From the NCBI GenBank assembly GCA_017626625.1, contig JAGAIK010000311.1, positions 1 through 5,342 of the forward strand: a stretch of 5,342 nucleotides of DNA. Direction: 5' to 3'. This DNA is from Roseburia sp. (lineage in GTDB: Bacteria; Bacillota; Clostridia; Lachnospirales; Lachnospiraceae). Shown one piece after another: positions 1 through 5,342 of this stretch. Positions within the stretch are counted from its first letter, which is position 1; every line of letters starts with the position of its first letter. Both the position numbers and the translations under genes were made by a program. The notes under the pieces are model-generated. The model searched no databases, was not told where the DNA came from, and was given only the letters and a program-made list of their open reading frames with translations.

Positions 1-736
1 CAAAATGTGCTGCCACCGTCTCAATGTTAGCACTGTGAAAAGTGGTTTTTCCGAGAGCCTCCCGCTGTTCTTCCGGTACAAAATAGCCACGCTCCACCGC
101 CTCATTGATTTTACTCTTATTTCTCGCAAGCCCTTTTTTCAAACCGTATCTCGCAAGGGGCACTCCCACAAGGAACGCTGCAAGGAAACCGCACACCGCA
201 AAGGTCAGTGCCACCATTTCCGCATTTTCAAAACCATAAGTGTTCTCAAACAGTTTTCCATAGGTGGAGGACTGTCCTGGTCCCTGACAGAAGGCAAAAG
301 GAATTAAGATGCCATACATGGGCTCCATATCAAACGCTCCGCCAATCAGGGATACAATCAGAATGCCTGCCACCGGAGTGATGGCATAGAGCATACACCA
401 GATTAAAGCCATTCCCATTGCCCCTGAAGCGGAACCGCCCGCCTTCTTTTTCTCTTCCTTAGGCGCTTTTTTACTCTTCTTTTTTCCCCCGGTAAGTCCG
501 ATGGAGATAAAGGACATGGTAAAAAATACGTCCACGATGCTGCTGAAATCCTTTACCGTCACTCCTCCAATGTTCACTCTTGTAAGGATTAAATTCACAA
601 ACAGCAATCCCAAAACTCCGCCAATGACGCTGACGGGCATCAGCATACGCTGAAACGGTTTGCATTTTCCCCGCAGAAACATTCCAAAGCATAACATGAC
701 GCTGGCTATTCCAAACGCTATAACGATACTGTACAT
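1..736 (-). CDS. GltS-related sodium:solute symporter (ESS family), 3' end cut by window edge
   Basis: The frame is open from ATG at 736 to the left edge (245 codons seen, no stop), so this is the N-terminal half or more of an integral membrane protein. Hydrophobic segments lie near residues 1-21, 31-52, 66-83, 105-134, 139-155 and 173-195. The segment QGPGQSSTYGKLFE (151-164), followed by YGF, an Asn-Ala-Glu start of a helix and a G-x-P-x-A-R-Y end (191-197), lines up well with the GltS glutamate symporter region GGHGTGAAW...YGF...GGPVAR. That is the hallmark re-entrant-loop region of the family. Two differences stand out: the family's G-H-G is G-P-G here, and a lysine-rich loop (85-98) sits between helices. 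After residue 198 comes a charged, non-membrane stretch, as in the central loop of GltS. The start is supported by AGAGGTGAT just upstream. The gene begins 18 bases after the dehydrogenase stop, so it is in the same operon. Substrate is unknown; uptake of taurine or a related sulfonate is an inference from neighbours. Confidence 0.8.
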   Translation of the reverse strand, partial: MYSIVIAFGIASVMLCFGMFLRGKCKPFQRMLMPVSVIGGVLGLLFVNLILTRVNIGGVTVKDFSSIVDVFFTMSFISIGLTGGKKKSKKAPKEEKKKAGGSASGAMGMALIWCMLYAITPVAGILIVSLIGGAFDMEPMYGILIPFAFCQGPGQSSTYGKLFENTYGFENAEMVALTFAVCGFLAAFLVGVPLARYGLKKGLARNKSKINEAVERGYFVPEEQREALGKTTFHSANIETVAAHF

Positions 737-740
737 AACA

Positions 741-749
741 ATCACCTCT
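741..749 (-). promoter_or_regulatory. Strong Shine-Dalgarno for the GltS-like gene
   Basis: The minus strand reads AGAGGTGAT, then TGTT, then ATG. This is a long match to the 16S anti-SD and fixes the transporter start at 736. It sits entirely in the 18-base gap after the dehydrogenase stop codon. Confidence 0.75.
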
Positions 750-754
750 TTCTT

Positions 755-1873
755 TTATGCCAACTGATGGTACATCTTACTCAGCATTTCATCTGTAATC
801 TCCACCGGGTTATTATAAAGGTTGGGATGGCGGCTGATACGCACCAGCTCCGCAATCTCATCCTCTGTCAGGGACAAATCCTTTAAATCCGTCCGCAGTC
901 CCAGCTCTTTTTTCAACTGATAAATGGCATCTGCCATTTTCTCTACGCTTTCAAATCCAAGCTCTTCTGCAAATTTTTGCAGTCTCCCGTTCTCTGCCCC
1001 GGCATTGATTCTTGCAAAATAATCCAGGGTCAACCCACACGCTTCCCCGTGGGGAATGTGGTGTAAATTGGTAAGAGGGAAGGAGCAGGCATGGGACGCT
1101 GTGGTTTTCGGCAGGGTAAATGCCATTCCCGCTATCACCGAGGCCTCCGCCATTTTCTCTCTCGCTTCTTTGTCACTGCCGTCTGTATAAGCACGCTTTA
1201 GATAGGTAAATACTAATTTGCAGGCATGAAGCGCCAGAGCGTCGCAGACCGGCTGATGTCCCTTGCTCCAGAAGCCCTCTAAAGCATGGCAGAGCACGTC
1301 AATTCCGGTGCTTGCCGTTACCTTCGGCGGCATGGAGTAGGTCAGCTCCGGGTCAATCATCGCCACTGCCGGATAAAATCCGTCGGAGACAATGGGGGAC
1401 TTTTTCCCGTTGGCATGGTCGGTCAACACGGACACGCAGGTCACTTCGCTTCCCGTCCCCGCCGTGGTGGGTACGGCAATCAGGGGCAGATGTTCCTTTG
1501 GCATTGCCTCCCCAGTGCCGTGGTACTTACGGATAGAGTCGTCGGTAAGACAAATGCTTGCCGCCGCTTTGGCACAGTCTAAAGCGCTTCCTCCGCCAAG
1601 CGCCACCACGAATCCGTGACCCTTTTCTTTTATCACCTTAGCACAGGCGTCCACCTCCGTCACATCCGGATTGGGAGACACCTCTCCGAAAATTCCGGTC
1701 AAAATGCCGTCGCTCTCCGATACTAACTGTTCCGCCAGCCCGCTGCTGACAAAAAACGGATCACTGACCAGCAGACCATTCTCGCAGCCTAAGGCTTCCG
1801 CCGCCGCCTTGATTTCTTTGCGTATGCCGCAGCCAAATTTAATGACTACCGGCTGTAAATATTCCCAGTTCAT
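755..1873 (-). CDS. Iron-containing alcohol dehydrogenase; putative sulfoacetaldehyde reductase (isethionate-forming)
   Basis: This is a 372-residue cytosolic NAD(P)H-dependent oxidoreductase of the Fe-ADH family (group III), full length for the family (about 380). The N-terminal Rossmann-like part has the dinucleotide motif GGGSALDCAK (93-102) and PTTAGTGSE (135-143). The helical C-terminal part has DPELTYSMPP (174-183) and the metal ligands D192, H196, H261 and H275 in GIDVLCHALE and HACSFPLTNLHHIPHGEA, so the active site looks intact. The ATG at 1873 is chosen because AGAGGG lies 6 bases upstream; an in-frame TTG at 1915 has no such site. Placed directly after a Toa-like aminotransferase, the expected substrate is the aldehyde that transamination produces. 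If that is sulfoacetaldehyde, this is the reductase making isethionate, as described for the Fe-ADH members SarD and TauF. Fe-ADH specificity is hard to read from sequence, so a different omega-aldehyde is possible. Family is near certain; substrate about 60%. Confidence 0.9.
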   Translation of the reverse strand: MNWEYLQPVVIKFGCGIRKEIKAAAEALGCENGLLVSDPFFVSSGLAEQLVSESDGILTGIFGEVSPNPDVTEVDACAKVIKEKGHGFVVALGGGSALDCAKAAASICLTDDSIRKYHGTGEAMPKEHLPLIAVPTTAGTGSEVTCVSVLTDHANGKKSPIVSDGFYPAVAMIDPELTYSMPPKVTASTGIDVLCHALEGFWSKGHQPVCDALALHACKLVFTYLKRAYTDGSDKEAREKMAEASVIAGMAFTLPKTTASHACSFPLTNLHHIPHGEACGLTLDYFARINAGAENGRLQKFAEELGFESVEKMADAIYQLKKELGLRTDLKDLSLTEDEIAELVRISRHPNLYNNPVEITDEMLSKMYHQLA

Positions 1874-1879
1874 AGCATT

Positions 1880-1890
1880 CCCTCTTTCCT
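1880..1890 (-). promoter_or_regulatory. Shine-Dalgarno deciding the dehydrogenase start
   Basis: The minus strand reads AGGAAAGAGGG followed by AATGCT and the ATG at 1873. AGAGGG with 6-base spacing supports this start over the upstream in-frame TTG at 1915. Confidence 0.7.
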
Positions 1891-1953
1891 GATAATTTTC
1901 TAAATAAATTTCCAAAACTATTTTATTTTTCAGCTTATGTAAAGCGTCTGTTT

Positions 1954-1992
1954 TTTCTCACTTTTTGAGAAATCCGCCTTAGCAGATTTCTC
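1954..1992 (-). promoter_or_regulatory. Two mutually exclusive hairpins at the aminotransferase stop codon (no U-tract)
   Basis: In the minus-strand RNA, GAGAAAUCUGC (1992-1982) pairs with GCGGAUUUCUC (1977-1967) to give an 11-bp stem with loop UAAG. The loop holds the UAA stop of the aminotransferase gene (1981-1979). One pair is a U-G wobble that would be a C-A mismatch in plus-strand RNA, so the structure fits the direction of transcription. The 3' arm is shared with a second 7-bp hairpin, UUUCUCA (1972-1966) with UGAGAAA (1960-1954), so both cannot form at once. Neither is followed by a run of U, so this is not a standard terminator. RNA processing, mRNA protection or a switch between upstream and downstream genes are possible roles. 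The rest of the 1874-1978 gap is A/T-rich with no clear promoter. Confidence 0.5.
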
Positions 1993-3328
1993 CGGAGGCT
2001 AATTTTTCGTCCACCATGGTAAGTACTTCATCTAAAATTGGAAGATACTCTTCTAACTCTTCTTTTGTGATAATAAGGGGCGGGCATACCTCAATGAAAT
2101 TTTCTCTGCCGAAGGTAGCAAAACCTCGTTTCTTCAACTCCGCAAAAATCCATGGCATCCAGGGTCCCGGTACGCCGTACTCCTGCATAGGCTCTCTGGT
2201 TTCTTTGTTCTTCACCACCTCTAATGCCCCGAAAAGCCCGATACATCTCGCTTCACCAATGCAGGCGTGTTTTTCCACCATCTTATCTAAGAAAGGCACT
2301 ACGATTTCGTGCATTTCTGCCACATGTTTTCCGATTTCATGGTCTTTATAATAGTTCAGGGCTGCCACGCCTGCGGCACATGCCAAGGTATGACCGGAAT
2401 AGGTCAGTCCGCACTGCAGCACATTTTCCTCAAAATATTTCGCCACCCGCTCATTTACAATGACGCCGCCCAACTGTACATAACCGCAGGTCACGCCCTT
2501 TGCAAAAGTGATTAAATCCGGCTTCATATCAAAGTTCTGCCATGCAAACCATTTCCCGGTGCGGAAGAAGCCCGCCATGACTTCGTCACAAATCAAAAGA
2601 ATACCGTATTTGTCACAGAGTGCCCGTACTCCCTCCATGTAACCGTCCGGCGGAAGAATAACGCCGTTGGCTCCTACGATGGACTCCATCAGAATGGCTG
2701 CCACATTGCCCGGTCCCTCATAGCGAAGCTGTAAGTCTAAATCTGCCAAAGCCTTCTTCGTTACCTCGGCATCATCCACGCCTTTAGTATAACCGTCACG
2801 GTACATCTGGGGATTCATGAATTTTACAAATCCGTTGGCGCCGCCGATTTCCGCTGCAAATCTCCGCCAGTCGCCGGAGGCATTGGAGGCTGCTAAGGTT
2901 GCCCCGTGGTAGCTGCGGTAGCAGGAAAAAATCTTGGTTCTTCCCGTCACCATTCTTGCCATCTTAATGGCATTCTCGTTGGACTCTGCACCACCGTTGG
3001 TGAAAAATACCCTCTTAAAGGTATCTGCCCCTGCTGCTTCCACCAGCATTTTGGCTAACATGCTCTTTGGCTCGGAGGCATATGCCGGTGCCATGAAACA
3101 CATTTTATCTGCCTGTGCCTTGATTGCCTCCACGATTTCCGGCAGTTCATGACCTAAATTTGAGCAGACCAAAAGGGACGCCATATCCGCATATTTTTTT
3201 CCGTCATAGTCCCAGAAATAAATTCCCTCTGCCCGCTCCACCGGAATGGCATCGCCGCCGGATTTGCTCCAGGACTGCATAATATACTGTTTGTGCATTT
3301 CTGCTACTTCTTTTCCTGTTAAACTCAT
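1979..3328 (-). CDS. Class III PLP-dependent aminotransferase; putative taurine:2-oxoglutarate aminotransferase
   Basis: This is a 449-residue cytosolic fold-type I aminotransferase of class III (omega-aminotransferases), of normal length. Visible PLP features are the phosphate-binding turn TNGGAESNENA (110-120), the ring-stacking SYHGAT (139-144), E215 in ILMESI, the ring-nitrogen aspartate D248 in ICDEVMAGF, the Schiff-base lysine K277 in TFAKGVT, and YSGHTLACAA (310-319) from the partner subunit's active site. All key residues are present. The N-terminus IYFWDYDGKKYADMAS (36-51) and the overall sequence resemble the Toa-type taurine:2-oxoglutarate enzymes more than the Bilophila-type taurine:pyruvate enzyme, as recalled without an alignment. 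It would convert taurine and 2-oxoglutarate to sulfoacetaldehyde and glutamate. The ATG at 3328 is chosen because AGAGAGGA lies 7 bases upstream; in-frame ATG at 3358 and TTG at 3370 have poorer sites. The next gene is an Fe-ADH suited to reducing the aldehyde. Beta-alanine, GABA or homotaurine remain alternative substrates. Confidence 0.9.
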   Translation of the reverse strand: MSLTGKEVAEMHKQYIMQSWSKSGGDAIPVERAEGIYFWDYDGKKYADMASLLVCSNLGHELPEIVEAIKAQADKMCFMAPAYASEPKSMLAKMLVEAAGADTFKRVFFTNGGAESNENAIKMARMVTGRTKIFSCYRSYHGATLAASNASGDWRRFAAEIGGANGFVKFMNPQMYRDGYTKGVDDAEVTKKALADLDLQLRYEGPGNVAAILMESIVGANGVILPPDGYMEGVRALCDKYGILLICDEVMAGFFRTGKWFAWQNFDMKPDLITFAKGVTCGYVQLGGVIVNERVAKYFEENVLQCGLTYSGHTLACAAGVAALNYYKDHEIGKHVAEMHEIVVPFLDKMVEKHACIGEARCIGLFGALEVVKNKETREPMQEYGVPGPWMPWIFAELKKRGFATFGRENFIEVCPPLIITKEELEEYLPILDEVLTMVDEKLASGEIC

Positions 3329-3335
3329 ATTGATT

Positions 3336-3343
3336 TCCTCTCT
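3336..3343 (-). promoter_or_regulatory. Shine-Dalgarno deciding the aminotransferase start
   Basis: The minus strand reads AGAGAGGA, then AATCAAT, then ATG at 3328. The spacing of 7 is near ideal. A second in-frame ATG at 3358 has AGGA only 3 bases away, so it is less likely to be used. Confidence 0.7.
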
Positions 3344-3380
3344 TTCTGACTTTTCCATTTTTCCTACCAAGAACAGGAAT

Positions 3381-3425
3381 AGAAAAAGCGCCGACTGCCT
3401 TATTTTTCAGCAATCGACGCCTTTG
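3381..3425 (-). terminator. Intrinsic terminator in the leader of the aminotransferase gene (possible attenuator)
   Basis: In minus-strand RNA, GCGUCGAUUGC (3420-3410) pairs with GCAGUCGGCGC (3398-3388) along all 11 positions, with two G-U wobbles and an 11-base loop. It is followed at once by UUUUUCUAUU. The stem can extend by the bases AAAG (3424-3421) pairing into the U-run. Both wobbles would be C-A mismatches on the plus strand, so it serves minus-strand transcription. It could simply end the regulator/exporter transcript, but a good promoter (3465-3493) lies upstream of it and none is seen in the 50 bases between it and the start codon. The promoter's transcripts must therefore pass through it, which suggests regulated read-through. 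Flanking sequences 3429-3441 and 3372-3385 are also complementary (13 bp with one bulge) and could involve the U-run in an alternative pairing. Confidence 0.8.
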
Positions 3426-3464
3426 TCGTTTCTATTCTGTTTCCTGTTTTTCTTTGTTGAGGTA

Positions 3465-3493
3465 ATCATAAGCTATCCCGCTTTTTCTTACAA
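3465..3493 (-). promoter_or_regulatory. Sigma-A-type promoter for the aminotransferase operon
   Basis: On the minus strand, TTGTAA (3493-3488, 4 of 6 to TTGACA) is followed after exactly 17 bases by TATGAT (3470-3465, 5 of 6 to TATAAT). The predicted start is near 3458, giving a leader of about 130 bases before the ATG at 3328. The promoter lies in the intergenic gap after the exporter gene, and it would drive the aminotransferase, dehydrogenase and transporter genes. Its -35 match is modest, which would suit an activated promoter. Confidence 0.6.
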
Positions 3494-3513
3494 GGGTCGC
3501 AGCTCCAAATTTT

Positions 3514-3531
3514 TTTGTGCATGTGCACAAA
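3514..3531. promoter_or_regulatory. 18-bp perfect palindrome upstream of the promoter; candidate operator
   Basis: The plus strand reads TTTGTGCATGTGCACAAA: two 8-base arms that are exact reverse complements around a central TG. The centre lies about 64 bases upstream of the predicted transcription start, a common position for an activator site, and 8-25 bases after the exporter stop codon. As RNA it would form a short hairpin, but no U-run follows on the minus strand, so a protein-binding site is the better reading. Which regulator binds is not known; the nearby PucR protein is one candidate, although it is not known to prefer this sequence. Confidence 0.5.
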
Positions 3532-3538
3532 CCTGTCA

Positions 3539-4249
3539 TCAGATAAGAAGTGATGCGCCCGCAATGATGAGCAGCACATAGGTCAGCTTCAAAAACTGCT
3601 GCTGGTTCATTTTCCGGTAAAGAATATTTCCAAGCAGAATGGATACCGCCAAAGGCAGGACACTGATGGCAATCGCCCGCAAAGTCTGCGGCGTGTAATA
3701 CCCTGCCCGGTAATGGGAGACAATCAAAAACCCATTTAAAATCACCCACACCGGGGACATGGTTGCCCGGAACTCATTTTTATCCTTTAACACGCTGACT
3801 GCATAAATCACCAGCAGCGCCCCGCCGGATAAAAACATGCCATGGATAATGCCTGCCGCCAACAGCACAAAAAGCATTGCCCATGCCGGGAGGGTAAGTT
3901 CTTTTTTTACAAACATTTTCTTTAACGCCACTAAAATCACAAGCACCGCATAGAAATTCAGCAGTATTTCCAGAGGAAGCTGTTCAAACAGCCAGATACC
4001 GAACACCATTCCCACGGTCATGCCCGCCACCATCTTAAGCAGCACTTTGTAATTGATATAGCGGTAATTTTGTATGGCAATGACGGAGCACGCCATCATG
4101 GTAAAAATGTTTAAAACTGCCTTCGCTTCTTCAATCCCCACCAGTTTTATGGAGAAAGGCATTGCCAACAATGTTCCCGCAAACCCGGTGATGGTCTGTA
4201 TGGTATTTGATATCAAAAGTACAATCTGAAATAAAATCTCGTTCCACAT
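3539..4249 (-). CDS. TSUP (TauE/SafE) family membrane transporter; putative sulfonate/sulfite exporter
   Basis: This is a 236-residue, very hydrophobic protein with about eight membrane segments (near residues 4-18, 20-37, 44-60, 70-87, 93-109, 120-145, 164-179, 188-210 and 220-235, some probably joined). It shows the two-repeat plan of the TSUP family: GFAGTLLAMPF (22-32) in the first half and HGMFLSGGALL (136-146) in the second. Family members export small organosulfur anions or sulfite; relatives IsfE and TauE sit beside taurine or isethionate genes, so removal of isethionate or sulfite is the likely role here (inference). Three ATG codons run in tandem (4255, 4252, 4249) after AGGA. The third is 7 bases away and is chosen; the first is only 1 base away. 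The reading frame begins about ten bases after the regulator's stop, which points to translational coupling. It is followed by the operator/promoter gap. Length is at the short end for the family, but no part is clearly missing. Confidence 0.85.
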   Translation of the reverse strand: MWNEILFQIVLLISNTIQTITGFAGTLLAMPFSIKLVGIEEAKAVLNIFTMMACSVIAIQNYRYINYKVLLKMVAGMTVGMVFGIWLFEQLPLEILLNFYAVLVILVALKKMFVKKELTLPAWAMLFVLLAAGIIHGMFLSGGALLVIYAVSVLKDKNEFRATMSPVWVILNGFLIVSHYRAGYYTPQTLRAIAISVLPLAVSILLGNILYRKMNQQQFLKLTYVLLIIAGASLLI

Positions 4250-4256
4250 CATCATT

Positions 4257-4260
4257 TCCT
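4257..4260 (-). promoter_or_regulatory. Shine-Dalgarno overlapping the regulator's stop codon
   Basis: The minus strand reads GGGTAGGAAATGATGATG. The TAG stop of the regulator (4261-4259) lies inside the GGTAGGA ribosome-binding stretch for the exporter. A ribosome ending on the regulator would be placed to restart at one of the three following ATGs; the third has the best spacing. Confidence 0.6.
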
Positions 4261-5342
4261 ACCCACATATTTCCTGTATCATAAGTGCAATCATGAGTTT
4301 CGTCCTGTTCTCAGGGGTGTTCAAAGACATTCTTAAGATTTCCTCCACCTTGTGAATCTTATAGGTGACGGAATTGCGGTGCATGTGAAGCTCCGCTGCC
4401 AAATCCTGCACGCTGCACCCCAGTTCAAAATATTTTTTCAAAAAATAGCCGTAATCTGTCTCATTGGCGTGGTCGTATTTCTCTAACGCCCCTATGGTTT
4501 CCTCGTAATATTCCGTCAAAACAGGCTGTCCCTCCAAAGAAAACAGCAGCTTATAGAGTCCCATTTCCCCATAGGTCATCATCTGGTTTTTCCTGTGGCG
4601 TTTCTTTTGCAGCCGCTTAATCTGCTCCGCCTGCGCAAAGCTTTGTCCGATACCGCCCATATGTTCCGCCACGCTTCCGATGCCGCCGAAGAAAACTCCC
4701 TCGCAAATCCGGTATTTCTGCACTTCCTGCCAGAAAGCGTCCAATACGTCCCGCAGTTGCTGCTCGGTAACGTTTGTGCAAAGTATCTGAATGTCTCCGC
4801 CATTTTCCATAATCAGCGCTGTTTTCTGCCAGCGGTGCATGGCATTCTGGGCGAACCGCAGCAGCTTCTTTTTCTCCTCTTCTCCTATGGGAAGGTAGTC
4901 CTCCGACAGGATTTCAATTTCCGCCACGCAGTACGACCATTCTTTTTTGTAACCGTGGCGCAGCAGCGAGGGAAGATACATGTCCTGGTTGTCCGGGAAG
5001 TAAAAGGCATTTTTTACTGCAACCTCCACTTCCATTTTCTTCTGCTCGTCTAAATGTATCTGGGTGGTAAACTCCCGCATGATATTTGCCATATGGACAC
5101 GCCAGGGCACGCAGAAAATCGGGAAACTGTTTTTGTTGCCGAAATCTAAGACTTCCTGGGGAATTTCACGGATGTAGGGTCCTACGTTGATGACCATTCC
5201 GGCTGCCTGCTGACGGTAGTTGTATTTCACCAGTTCTAAGAGCCCGGCGGGGTCCGGGAGGGCAATGCCTGTGGTGAAGGCGATTTCGTCTCCCTCTAAA
5301 AAGGAGGAAATGTCAATGCCCTCCACCATATGTACCCAGCGG
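4259..5342 (-). CDS. PucR-family transcriptional regulator, 5' end cut by window edge
   Basis: The frame is open to the right edge. The last 360 residues are seen, and only the first few dozen are missing. An ATG at 5329 is internal, because the residues before it (RWVH) continue the conserved PucR start R-W-V-H-x-x-E...FLEGDEIAFTTG (1-25 as seen). Domain order: N-terminal PucR ligand domain (to about 100), a short linker, a CdaR/GGDEF-like middle domain (about 130-245), and a C-terminal PucR-type helix-turn-helix (298-357) with LAAELHMHRNSVTYKIHKVEEI (the family's H-R-N-T/S-x-x-Y-K/R). Such proteins are cytosolic DNA-binding regulators, often of purine, amino-acid or other nitrogen-source catabolism, and frequently activators. 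The gene lies just upstream of the exporter and probably shares its transcript. By position it should control the aminotransferase operon, but the ligand is unknown; the substrate amine, an aldehyde intermediate or a nitrogen signal are all possible. Confidence 0.9.
   Translation of the reverse strand, partial: RWVHMVEGIDISSFLEGDEIAFTTGIALPDPAGLLELVKYNYRQQAAGMVINVGPYIREIPQEVLDFGNKNSFPIFCVPWRVHMANIMREFTTQIHLDEQKKMEVEVAVKNAFYFPDNQDMYLPSLLRHGYKKEWSYCVAEIEILSEDYLPIGEEEKKKLLRFAQNAMHRWQKTALIMENGGDIQILCTNVTEQQLRDVLDAFWQEVQKYRICEGVFFGGIGSVAEHMGGIGQSFAQAEQIKRLQKKRHRKNQMMTYGEMGLYKLLFSLEGQPVLTEYYEETIGALEKYDHANETDYGYFLKKYFELGCSVQDLAAELHMHRNSVTYKIHKVEEILRMSLNTPENRTKLMIALMIQEICG

Noticed and set aside
471..692. 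A 73-codon minus-strand frame overlapping the GltS-like gene
   Set aside because: It lies in another frame within the well-supported transporter gene and shows no family resemblance or ribosome-binding site.
1893..1950. Possible promoter in the gap before the dehydrogenase (TTTACA near 1943 with A/T-rich sequence after it)
   Set aside because: No -10 hexamer better than about 3 of 6 lies at 16-18 bases. The stretch is simply A/T-rich, so I cannot support an internal promoter.
3290..3297. Single TTTGTGCA half-sites within the aminotransferase (3290-3297) and regulator (4773-4780) genes matching the palindrome arm
   Set aside because: Isolated 8-base matches inside coding sequence without the second arm can occur by chance and are not at promoter positions.
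3407..3469. A 20-codon minus-strand frame (starts ATG at 3469, stops TGA at 3407 in the terminator loop), a possible leader peptide
   Set aside because: Its ATG lies inside the proposed -10 element, so the promoter's own transcript would not include it, and its upstream site is weak (GGGA). It would matter only for read-through transcripts from the exporter gene. The composition (Lys/Asn/Arg-rich) gives no clear attenuation signal.
3432..3749. A 105-codon minus-strand frame spanning the exporter end and the regulatory gap
   Set aside because: It overlaps the exporter in another frame, and its sequence is not protein-like for any family I recognise. The exporter frame has clear membrane segments and family motifs.
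4595..5053. A 152-codon plus-strand frame opposite the regulator gene, and similar plus-strand frames opposite the enzyme genes
   Set aside because: These are complements of well-conserved coding sequence; none has a ribosome-binding site or recognisable domain.
1..5342. tRNA, rRNA, CRISPR array, insertion sequence, integrase, attachment sites or long repeats
   Set aside because: I looked for repeated spacers, terminal inverted repeats, transposase motifs and tRNA-like cloverleaf sequence and saw none. Nearly all sequence is accounted for by five co-directional genes and two short gaps.

Overview
The window reads as one side of a sulfonate-linked amine-catabolism locus from a low-to-mid GC Firmicute, most likely a gut clostridium of Lachnospiraceae type. 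That placement is inferred from AGGAGG-type ribosome binding sites, protein flavour and codon use, not from a marker gene. All five genes lie on the minus strand, so transcription runs from the right edge to the left edge. Both ends are cut: the regulator on the right lacks its N-terminus, and the transporter on the left lacks its C-terminal half.

Layout in the direction of transcription: (1) a PucR-family regulator (5342 to 4259, partial). (2) A small TSUP/TauE-family membrane exporter that starts about 10 bases after the regulator's stop and is probably translationally coupled to it. (3) A 210-base regulatory gap (3329-3538). It holds, in order, an 18-bp perfect palindrome, a good sigma-A-type promoter with a 17-bp spacer, and a strong intrinsic terminator hairpin between that promoter and the next start codon, which is an attenuator-like arrangement. 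(4) A class III PLP aminotransferase resembling taurine:2-oxoglutarate aminotransferase (Toa). (5) A 105-base gap with a hairpin whose loop contains the aminotransferase stop codon and which competes with a second hairpin. (6) An iron-type alcohol dehydrogenase resembling sulfoacetaldehyde reductases (SarD/TauF type). (7) A membrane protein related to the GltS sodium:glutamate symporter family, running off the left edge.

Best-supported model (inference): the GltS-like protein brings in taurine or a similar omega-amino sulfonate. The aminotransferase moves its amino group to 2-oxoglutarate. The Fe-dependent reductase converts the toxic sulfoacetaldehyde to isethionate, and the TSUP protein exports the sulfonate, so the cell gains nitrogen and discards the C2 sulfonate. 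The PucR protein would sense the substrate or nitrogen status. No C-S lyase (IslA, Xsc) is seen here. Gene families are assigned with high confidence; substrate identity is an inference from gene combination. The least ordinary elements are the GltS-like transporter with an altered signature motif and the operator-promoter-terminator leader before the aminotransferase.
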